Of a stretch of 14,717 bases of DNA, positions 1 through 6,101 are shown in pieces. Origin of the DNA: Gammaproteobacteria bacterium (GTDB lineage Bacteria > Pseudomonadota > Gammaproteobacteria > Acidiferrobacterales > Acidiferrobacteraceae). The notes beneath the pieces are model-generated. The model saw only the letters and a list, made by a program, of their open reading frames with translations. It was not told the DNA's origin and made no database searches. Position numbers and translations under genes: made by a program. Each line of letters begins with the position of its first letter. Within the stretch, counting starts at the first letter, position 1. The DNA lies in NCBI GenBank assembly GCA_028064935.1, contig JAPTWT010000089.1, positions 1 through 14,717 of the forward strand, read 5' to 3'.

Positions 1-528
1 GGGTCTTTTGCACCCATTCGTAGCGGGCTGCAGGGCTACTCAGTACCGAAAAGGCCACCGTCTGGGTGCCGGACAAAAAGTCCGCGAGCTGATCAATGGA
101 GGTCAGGTTATCGAGGTTCATAAGGGCCTGCATCTCCCCATCATGAACAAAACCCGATCCGGCTTCAGACTCATTTCATGTTAGAAACACAACCCCTCCT
201 CCAGACTCATCTCATGTTGGAAGAGGCTATAGATTTACACACATGCCAGTCAGTGTCATGATGGATTCTCCAGCCCCTGTGGGAATCGGAAATGACCGGG
301 AAGACGAGGCGCGCCCTCGGCGTGTCACGACCAATGATCGCCAAAAGCATCGACAAGGCCGATGTGGTCGGGGTGTTGGTTGGGCTTGGGGGCCGGCATC
401 ATGGGCCCAGGGAACCGAAGGTTACGCTAGGGATCTGGGTGGTGGGCTTGGTCTGCACGAAGCTGAAGGAACTTGTTTGGCCGCGGAATGGTCGGCCCTT
501 TCCGCCTCGGTGCAGTTTGTGAGCGGAT
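1..528. other. No intact gene; degraded left edge
   Basis: I see no convincing gene here. Reading the plus strand near the edge gives a short peptide-like stretch split between two frames (a segment reading ATVWVPDKKSAS around 50-95, then ELINGGQVIEVHKG around 88-130). It looks like the C-terminal end of a frameshifted coding sequence, but I cannot name the family. Short frames between 243 and 539 lack a ribosome binding site and recognisable motifs. The stretch also holds the 22-bp direct repeats annotated separately. It directly precedes a decayed hsdM, so it is probably an eroded accessory region. Confidence 0.4.
165..222. repeat. Pair of 22-bp direct repeats, 36-bp period
   Basis: The two copies are at 165-186 and 201-222. 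They share the core CAGACTCATYTCATGTTRGAA and differ at 3 of 22 positions, all transitions. A weaker third match, GTCATGATGGA, lies at 256-266. Iterated repeats of about 20 bp near one end are typical of transposase-binding sites in Tn7-like, Mu-like and IS21-family elements. No transposase is visible beside them, so the assignment to an element end is inference. Confidence 0.45.
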
Positions 529-1690
529 GTGCTCTGTAGGCAGGCCTTAAGCGCAGACAAGACGGGGGCCGACCCCGGAGAGTACCGCGAGAGACGCACC
601 TTCTGGGTTCCGAATGAGACCTGCTGGCAGCATCTCATATACCCATTCCGCAGCGTGAATATAGTGGCGCAAGCCATGGTCCCGAAGAAACCCGAACCTC
701 GCATCTCGCTGTGGTCGAGCTGTTGTGAAACGCACGATGGCGTGGGCGCGAGCCAGCACGAGGACCGCGTCCTGGTGCTGCTCGTCACTAGGTACGTCAC
801 CGACAAGTACGTTCGCCAGTTCTGCGAACCGGTTGCTATTCCCCACCGGACCAGCTTCAAGGGTGTGGTCGCCCTCAGGAGCAGGTCCGACATTGGCGTC
901 CAGATCATAAGAAGAGAACCATCGCCCTGCTCGCGAACGCTAACACGCTGTTCGATATGCCGGACTTCAACAACACCCATAGGCCTGGCAGCGGCAAGGA
1001 GGTAGTAGACCTGTCCACAATCCTCATCCCAGTCTTCGAGAATGAAGCATCCGATTTCTCGATGAACCGCGCTAGCGGCGACGATGTTTTGGGCGATTAC
1101 TGCGAACGTCTAATGCGATATTTTGCCAGAGAAAGCGGCAAGAGTAAGGCGCAGTGCTGTACACCTCTCGAGATAAGCCGCGTCGTGGCGCAGATCGTTG
1201 GTACCCGGAATGCCCGGACCCGCGCTGCACCACCGTCTACGTCCCCACCTGCGATTTGGGTTCCCTGCTCCTCAAGCTGGCAACGAGGCTGGTGTGGCCA
1301 TCGTGTTCTGCGGGCAGGAAAAGAATGCCGCAACCTGCAGTCTCGCCCGCACGAGCATGATCCCGCACGACAACCCCGCCGTGCTCGTCGCGCAAGGCAA
1401 CGCCCTCACCGACCCGAAGCTCAAGGACGGCGACGCCCTCAAGACTGTCAGCAAAGCCGCCGCCAATCCAACTTTTTCCGAAAACTGCTGAGCGCGGGTC
1501 TGGACGTGTTACACGCTCCCTGCGAACGTTTCCGGCCTCTCTGTGTGCCGCCCGGTCAGGAAGCAGGGCGACTACGCTCACCTGTCGCACGCCGTCCGCT
1601 CCCTGAAGATCATCGGCAAGGGCGGGCCGCATCCTTCCCCATGGCGTATTCTTCCATGGTAACGCCGGGGCCGACACCAACGACAATCTG
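529..1690 (+). pseudogene. hsdM: Type I R-M methyltransferase subunit (hsdM) relic, multiply frameshifted
   Basis: This is the wreck of an N6-adenine methyltransferase subunit of a type I restriction-modification system. Matches to HsdM occur in the right order but in changing frames. They are FWVPNETCWQHL (about 600-635) and LVTRYVTDKY...SDIGVQII (about 785-908) in frame 1; then LFDMPDFNN, FENEASDFSMNRASGDDVLGD and SGKSKAQCCTPLEISRVVAQIVG (about 945-1200) in frame 3. Next come TTVYVPTCDLGSLLLKLA in frame 2 (about 1225-1285), and VFCGQEKNAAT, ALTDPKLKDGD and AANPTF (about 1285-1491) in frame 1. The last blocks are KQGDYAHLSHAVRSLKIIGKGG (frame 1, from 1561) and ILPHGVFFHGNA (frame 2, from 1631). 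AANPTF is the degenerate counterpart of the catalytic NPPF motif IV. At least five frame changes, a missing N-terminus and a missing C-terminus mean it cannot be functional. No hsdS or hsdR is seen. Confidence 0.85.
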
Positions 1691-1734
1691 GCGCCCTGGA
1701 GCCCGGGGTCCTCGTCAAGAGCGACCGTCGCGCG

Positions 1735-1925
1735 GGCGATTAAGAGAGGTACCGATCTTTCTGTCGCCAGCCTCTCGCTGGACCGGGGGAAGCCGGAACG
1801 CAAAATTGCCCCGTTCGCGCTTGTTGACAATGGTCTGCGCTGGCACGTGCGCGCCTTTAGCCGCAAATCCAGTTTCTAAAAGAGTCTTGTCTTCACAAGG
1901 ATACGAAGGGCCGACAAACGATATC
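1735..1925 (+). pseudogene. Remnant of a WYL-domain-like regulator
   Basis: In frame 2 the sequence reads RKIAPFALVDNGLRWHVRAFSRKSSF, then a TAA stop at 1877-1879, then SLVFTRIRR in the same frame. This follows the pattern of WYL-domain proteins, in which a PhaLV-x-x-G-x-RWHVRAF strand pair is followed by F-V-L-T-R-I. Neither the N-terminal helix-turn-helix nor the end of the domain can be recovered, and the hsdM relic runs into it without a gene boundary. WYL regulators often accompany restriction and other defence loci, which fits the neighbour. The family match is by recalled consensus only and the gene is dead. Confidence 0.5.
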
Positions 1926-2137
1926 CAGCAAAACCGGATGGTCGAGACGGGGCTGGCCCTACGTCCGGACGACTATCAATTGCAAATCGCTGTCCTCGAC
2001 TATTCGATGGAGGACCGCGTCCTCGGGTTCCGGGCGCGGGGCGACTTCGCCGGATACGTCCTACGCAGACCGCTGGTTCGCTGCGGTGTGGCGCGCGCAA
2101 CCCTAGGCCCGGGAAACGTGCTGCCCGGGGCAAGTGC
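1926..2137 (+). other. Gap before the defence operon
   Basis: This stretch lies between the WYL-like remnant and the first cistron of the operon, where the operon promoter would be expected. I find no convincing -35/-10 pair. It is GC-rich, and an open frame passes through it but encodes nothing recognisable. A GGGG at 2127-2130 is the only candidate ribosome-binding element for the GTG at 2138. The operon promoter may lie further upstream within the hsdM relic. Confidence 0.4.
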
Positions 2138-4574
2138 GTGAACGCCATGGGCGAACTCGCAGAGCGGCCTCTCAACCGGCTCCTAAGGATGGCCGTTCTG
2201 GCGGGCGCGGAGTTGGCAGTACGCATGCACATTCGCAGGGGCGACGATCTTGATGCCCGCGACAGAGACGGCATGACCCCGCTGATGCTGGCGGCCGCGA
2301 AAAACAAGGCCGCTATCTGCATCCTGTTACTCGATTCGGGGGCGGACCCGTCTCTGACCGACCCCTCGGGCCGTGACGCATTGGGGATCGCTACAGCGTC
2401 GGGCGCCGCAGATGCGGCCTCGGTCCTGTCCGCTCCTGAACTGGAAACCTGCGCTACGCTGGAAGTGGAAGCACCCGGTTCCGCGGAATCTGGGGCCAAA
2501 CGGGACGCTGCTCCGGACGCCTCTGTCGATTTGCCCGCGCCGAAGCCTGCGGAGATTGTTTTCGTAGAAGAAGACCCTCTTCCTGGCCTGTCGGAGTGGG
2601 ATCCTGAGGAGGACGGCCCTCCACCCGAAGCCGACGAGGCGCTGGCCGCCGCCGCTGCTGCCGCCCATGCCGCGATCTCCAGGCACGTGCCGGTAGACAC
2701 GGCAGAAGACTGGGAGGACTTCGAGGCGTTCCTGCCCGAACATGCCGTCCCGCTGCCCCGCGCTGGTGACGAGGGGGGGGCGCGAGCGTATCCGCCATCT
2801 AATGACGAGGGCTCTTCGCGAAGGCAGCGTCCCCGAGGCGGAAGTCGAGGCGATCTGCGCCAACGTCGACGACTCGCGTAACCTCGAAAGCGAAGCCCTC
2901 CTCGGTCTGGTGCTCGGCGATCTCGGCGCGGAGATGGACGAGCGGATCGAAGCGGACTCGTTCGGGGCCGGCGATGATGACGATACCGGAGAAGACGCGG
3001 AGATATCGGAGGCGCTGGCCTTTCTCGACGACCTCCGGTCCGGCCGCAACGAGCCCTTAAGGATTTACGTCAGGGAGATGAGTCAGCGGAGACTCCTGAC
3101 GGCTGAGGAGGAGCCCGCCCTTGCCCGAGACATCGAGGAATGGGAGTCCTGCGCCCTCGATGCGCTGGCCGCATGGCCCGAGGGCGTGGCGGCTGTTCTA
3201 GTGGCGATTGGCCAGGTCAAAGCCGGAGAGACGGACGCGGAAGATGTGTCGACCGGGGGCGCGCCGGGACCTTCGGTGGAACGCGGCGAGGAAGCAGCAG
3301 AGGTGCCCAAAGAGCGTGAGACCGGAAACAAGAACGAGCCCCCCGAAACCGCCGCCGCCCCGCCGGAGACAGTGGCTGTTTTTCTGGAACGAGCCCTGGA
3401 AGTGGAGCGGCTAGCCAAACATGTGGGCAAAGGCGGCACGGGAGAAGGGGCGCTCAGGCAGGCGCTCGCCTCGGCAAAGCTGTCGAGGACATTCTTGCTC
3501 GGACTCGCCAATGGGAAAAAGGGGATGACTGGCGCTGCCGGGAAATTTGCGGCGGCGATCGCGCGGCAGGCAGGTGCGCGCGAACGCTTCGCGGTCTGCA
3601 ACCTCAGGCTCGTGCTCTCCATCGCCAAACGCTATCAGGCCCGCGGGCTGCCGCTCGACGATTTGGTACAGGAGGGCAATATCGGCCTGCTTAAGGCCGT
3701 AGACCGGTTCGACTGGCGCAAGGGGTTCAAGTTTTCCACCTACGCGACGTGGTGGATAAGGCAACAGATCACCAGGGCGCTGGCGGACAAAGCCAAGGCG
3801 ATCAGGATGCCTGTCCACGTCCACGAGAAGGCGGCCAAGATAATCAGGGAATCCGACCGAATCGAGAGCGCGACGGGCCGCAGGCCTTCGATACGCGATC
3901 TCGCAGAGATACTGTCGATGGAACCTAGGCAGGTCGCCGTGCTTTTGGCCCGCACGGAGGAGCCGACCGCGCTCCATGAGCTGGACGCCGACGGGATAGC
4001 TGGCGCGGACGTTCTGGCGGACGAGGCTGTCGCTGATCCGGCCGAGGCCGCGGAAAGGGCCGGCCTGACCGCGGTTCTGGGGAGGCTATTGACCCAACTC
4101 AAACCGAAGTCGGCCAAAATAATAGCGCTGAGGTTCGGCCTCGGCGGGGAGGAGTCCCACACGCTGGAAGAGTTGGGCGAGATTCATGGCCTGACGCGGG
4201 AGCGCATCAGGCAGATCGAGGCCAAGAGCCTCGCAAAACTGCGCCACCCGTCCTTGTCAGATATCCTCAGGGACTTTGTCGATCCCCGCCCCTCCCCCAC
4301 GATGGACCCCGAGGCGCCGATTTACAGTGCTCGGAGCGGGGAGGATAAAACACAGAAAAAAAAGGCCGCGCTGCGCATGGCGCCATCTGCCGCGGTGGAC
4401 AAGACGCTGGCGTTGGCGAGAAACCACGGGTTTCCCGTGGAGGATGACAGAGACACCGGAGGCGATGTCGTGGTAAAACTGGGGGGACGGCCCGGCTTGG
4501 AGACCCGCAGGCTGGCACAGATGCTGGTCAACGCCGGCTTTTCGCGGATGCCGGGTATGGTGTTCCGCAAATGA
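2138..4574 (+). CDS. Ankyrin-repeat/sigma-70 fusion, split by a frame change at G8
   Basis: The first cistron of the operon appears to be one gene read in two frames. Frame 2 runs from GTG 2138 (or ATG 2147) and encodes about two and a half ankyrin repeats ([29 protein letters not shown]) and an acidic linker ending in [12 protein letters not shown]. At 2773-2780 there are eight G. Removing one G joins frame 2 to frame 3, giving DEGG then [15 protein letters not shown] and the sigma factor. The joined protein would be about 808-811 residues. The join also restores the layout I recall for ankyrin-sigma fusions: acidic region, ISRHVP-DT-EDW block, then sigma. As written, frame 2 ends at 2881 with a basic, low-quality tail. 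The change could be a real mutation, a sequencing error in a homopolymer, or a site of slippage. Confidence 0.7.
2147..2881 (+). CDS. Ankyrin-repeat N-terminal segment as read without frame change
   Basis: Read literally, this frame gives a protein of about 244 residues from ATG 2147 (247 from GTG 2138). Residues 15-100 carry ankyrin repeats, with the TPLMLAA helix and GADPSL turn visible; these are protein-interaction repeats. Residues about 105-210 are acidic and alanine-rich and probably disordered. After the G8 run the reading becomes [23 protein letters not shown] and stops at 2881. That tail looks like out-of-frame sequence, because the alternative frame is clearly coding there. I therefore think the segment is the N-terminus of the sigma factor and not a stand-alone gene. 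Upstream Shine-Dalgarno signals are weak for either start. Confidence 0.5.
   Translation: MGELAERPLNRLLRMAVLAGAELAVRMHIRRGDDLDARDRDGMTPLMLAAAKNKAAICILLLDSGADPSLTDPSGRDALGIATASGAADAASVLSAPELETCATLEVEAPGSAESGAKRDAAPDASVDLPAPKPAEIVFVEEDPLPGLSEWDPEEDGPPPEADEALAAAAAAAHAAISRHVPVDTAEDWEDFEAFLPEHAVPLPRAGDEGGARAYPPSNDEGSSRRQRPRGGSRGDLRQRRRLA
2742..4574 (+). CDS. RpoD-like sigma-70 factor with C-terminal extension
   Basis: This is an RNA polymerase promoter-recognition subunit of the primary (group 1/2) type. In the 610-residue numbering from ATG 2742, region 1.2 is at about 104-135 ([21 protein letters not shown]). A charged non-conserved insert follows (160-275). Region 2 (276-346) contains [31 protein letters not shown] and [15 protein letters not shown]; the Q and T that contact the -10 element are kept. 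Region 3 is at about 350-430. Region 4 (450-515) has [22 protein letters not shown], with the -35-contacting residues kept. It should therefore recognise ordinary -35/-10 promoters. About 95 residues after region 4 are extra; they contain a basic KKK linker and a small module ending [20 protein letters not shown]. Independent starts (2742, 2802) lack good ribosome binding sites, which supports expression as the C-terminal part of the ankyrin fusion. Its stop overlaps the next start as ATGA. Confidence 0.9.
   Translation: MPSRCPALVTRGGRERIRHLMTRALREGSVPEAEVEAICANVDDSRNLESEALLGLVLGDLGAEMDERIEADSFGAGDDDDTGEDAEISEALAFLDDLRSGRNEPLRIYVREMSQRRLLTAEEEPALARDIEEWESCALDALAAWPEGVAAVLVAIGQVKAGETDAEDVSTGGAPGPSVERGEEAAEVPKERETGNKNEPPETAAAPPETVAVFLERALEVERLAKHVGKGGTGEGALRQALASAKLSRTFLLGLANGKKGMTGAAGKFAAAIARQAGARERFAVCNLRLVLSIAKRYQARGLPLDDLVQEGNIGLLKAVDRFDWRKGFKFSTYATWWIRQQITRALADKAKAIRMPVHVHEKAAKIIRESDRIESATGRRPSIRDLAEILSMEPRQVAVLLARTEEPTALHELDADGIAGADVLADEAVADPAEAAERAGLTAVLGRLLTQLKPKSAKIIALRFGLGGEESHTLEELGEIHGLTRERIRQIEAKSLAKLRHPSLSDILRDFVDPRPSPTMDPEAPIYSARSGEDKTQKKKAALRMAPSAAVDKTLALARNHGFPVEDDRDTGGDVVVKLGGRPGLETRRLAQMLVNAGFSRMPGMVFRK
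2773..2780 (+). other. G8 homopolymer at the ankyrin/sigma frame junction
   Basis: Eight consecutive G follow GA at 2771-2772. The upstream coding frame reads GAG GGG GGG and then needs to skip one base to enter the sigma frame at CGC GAG CGT (2781). Seven G (or ten) would make one open frame. G runs of this length are hot spots for replication slippage (phase variation), for polymerase slippage in RNA, and for sequencing error. Confidence 0.75.
4339..4400 (+). promoter_or_regulatory. dnaX-like -1 frameshift signal in the sigma C-terminal linker
   Basis: An A8 run at 4356-4363 followed by G gives the in-frame slippery heptamer A AAA AAG (4358-4364). A Shine-Dalgarno-like GGGAGGA (4339-4345) lies 12 nt upstream. 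Complementary arms CCGCG (4366-4370) and CGCGG (4391-4395) follow at once. This is the three-part layout of the E. coli dnaX programmed -1 frameshift. A shift would replace the last 69 residues of the sigma factor with 27 other residues and stop at 4445-4447. Transcriptional slippage on A8 would be an alternative route. The hairpin is weak, so function is speculative. Confidence 0.35.
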
Positions 4575-6070
4575 ACGAAAGAACGAGAAACGCCCCGCCA
4601 AGGGCGGGGGCGATGATGGAGGCCCTCCGGGGTCTTGGATACTCCACGATGGCCGCTTTGGCGGACATCGTGGACAACAGTGTGTCGGCCGGGGCCTACG
4701 AGGTCAGGATCGACTTCTTGTGGGCTGGAACGGCCAGCCGGATATCCATTCTCGACGACGGTCGCGGGATGGACGATACCGAATTGGAAAGCGCCATGAC
4801 ACTCGGAGACAAGAGCGCTCTGGCCGACCGGGCGGCGGACGATCTCGGCCGGTTCGGCATGGGTCTGAAAACCGCCTCGTTCTCGCAGTGCAGGAGGCTG
4901 ACGGTGGCCTCGTTCCGCGAGCGGGGAACCCTCTGCTGCCGGCGCTGGGATCTGGACGCCATTGCGGCGAGGCCCAACGAGGGGTGGCTTTTGTTCGAGG
5001 GGCCGGCTGCCGGTTCGGAGTCGTTTTTAGCCCCGCTTTCCGGACAGGGCAAGGGAACGCTGGTGCTGTGGGAGGTTCTCGACCGCGTCGTGACGGACGG
5101 CTTCACCATTGACGATTTCGCCGACCTGATCGATGGGGTCGAGGCGCGTCTCGCCATGGTCTTCCACAGGATGCTCCAAGGACCGCACCCATCGCTGAGC
5201 CTGTTGGTCAACGGAAGGCCGGTCGAGCCCTGGGACCCCTTCATGTCGGGCCACGCTGCGAAACCGTGGGAATCCCCGGTCGCCACACAGGTTACTGCGT
5301 CAGGTCTCGTGGCGGTCGCTTGCCACGTTTTACCACATCGGGATTTGCTGACGCCGGACGAGTACGACAAGGCCGGAGGACCAGAAGGCTGGACCGCCCA
5401 GCAGGGATTCTACGTCTACCGCAACCGGCGTCTACTGCTCGCGGACGGCTGGCTCGGGCTCGGACAGGGCCGGGCGTGGCACCGCGAGGAGGCCCACCGT
5501 CTCGCGCGGGTACGTCTGGATATCCCGAACACGGCTGACGCCGACTGGAAAATCGACATCCGGAAATCAACGGCCCATCCGCCCGTGTCGCTGCGCCCGT
5601 GGCTCACGCGTCTGGCCGAGGACACGCGCGACAGGGCCCGGAGGGTTTTCGCCTACCGCGGCTCCCTCAGGCCAAGTCCCGGAGGAGTACCGGTGGAGCA
5701 AGCGTGGCGCGCGGAGCACTCGAGATCGGGCATGCGCTACCGGATTGACGGGAAGCATCCAGCGGTCGCCGCTGTTCTAGAGGCTGCGGGGCCGCTACTG
5801 CCTCTGGTGAGGTCCATGCTCAGGGTCGTCGAAGAGACGGTTCCGATGCAGCGTATGTGGTTGGACACAGCAGAGAACCGGGAGACACCGCGTACCGGAT
5901 TCTCCGGAGAGCCAACCGCTGACGTCGTTGAGGTGCTTCGGGCGCTCTATAACGACATGGTTGGGCGCCGAGGTATGAGTGTGGAATCCGCCAAAGCATT
6001 GCTGATGCGCACTGAGCCTTTCCAAAACTACCTCGATCTCATCGAGGCTATATCGTCCGGTGGGGTTTGA
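4571..6070 (+). CDS. MORC/MutL-like GHKL ATPase
   Basis: This 499-residue protein has a GHKL (gyrase/Hsp90/histidine kinase/MutL) ATP-binding fold at its N-terminus. Visible motifs are the N box [14 protein letters not shown] (residues 29-42, with N36 for Mg-ATP), the DxGxG box LDDGRGMD (61-68), and the glycine box [13 protein letters not shown] (93-105). The position that is usually the catalytic Glu of E-L-V-D-N is Asp here (D32). No phosphotransfer domain is present, so it is not a histidine kinase. The middle part (about 150-350) is probably the second domain that couples ATP hydrolysis to dimer closure, as in MutL and MORC. Such ATPases are partners of Z1 proteins and nucleases in predicted restriction systems and are thought to clamp or remodel DNA. 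The start overlaps the sigma stop (ATGA), implying translational coupling. I cannot tell whether it binds DNA alone. Confidence 0.88.
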   Translation: MNERTRNAPPRAGAMMEALRGLGYSTMAALADIVDNSVSAGAYEVRIDFLWAGTASRISILDDGRGMDDTELESAMTLGDKSALADRAADDLGRFGMGLKTASFSQCRRLTVASFRERGTLCCRRWDLDAIAARPNEGWLLFEGPAAGSESFLAPLSGQGKGTLVLWEVLDRVVTDGFTIDDFADLIDGVEARLAMVFHRMLQGPHPSLSLLVNGRPVEPWDPFMSGHAAKPWESPVATQVTASGLVAVACHVLPHRDLLTPDEYDKAGGPEGWTAQQGFYVYRNRRLLLADGWLGLGQGRAWHREEAHRLARVRLDIPNTADADWKIDIRKSTAHPPVSLRPWLTRLAEDTRDRARRVFAYRGSLRPSPGGVPVEQAWRAEHSRSGMRYRIDGKHPAVAAVLEAAGPLLPLVRSMLRVVEETVPMQRMWLDTAENRETPRTGFSGEPTADVVEVLRALYNDMVGRRGMSVESAKALLMRTEPFQNYLDLIEAISSGGV

Positions 6071-6090
6071 AGCGGAACCATTAAGGATAT

Positions 6091-6095
6091 GAGGA
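6091..6095 (+). promoter_or_regulatory. Shine-Dalgarno for the Z1 gene
   Basis: GAGGA ends 6 nt before ATG 6102. It is the clearest ribosome binding site in the operon and sits in the only true intercistronic gap (31 nt), so the Z1 protein is probably translated independently of the upstream gene. Confidence 0.6.
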
Positions 6096-6101
6096 AACAC
6101 T

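Noticed and set aside
399..980. Minus-strand frames of 193 and 99 codons
   Set aside because: They lie antisense to recognisable hsdM sequence and show no family match.
957..2141. A long plus-strand open frame of 394 codons
   Set aside because: Only its first third matches HsdM. The rest is out-of-frame reading of hsdM and WYL-like sequence, so it is not a real protein.
1876..2700. A 274-codon minus-strand frame rich in Ala and Ser
   Set aside because: It is antisense to the ankyrin segment, with the low-complexity composition typical of the reverse of GC-rich genes; no motif.
4424..4440. Perfect 7-bp hairpin CCACGGG-TTT-CCCGTGG in the sigma gene
   Set aside because: It lies within coding sequence about 60 nt beyond the A8 site, too far to stimulate a frameshift, and is not followed by a T run.
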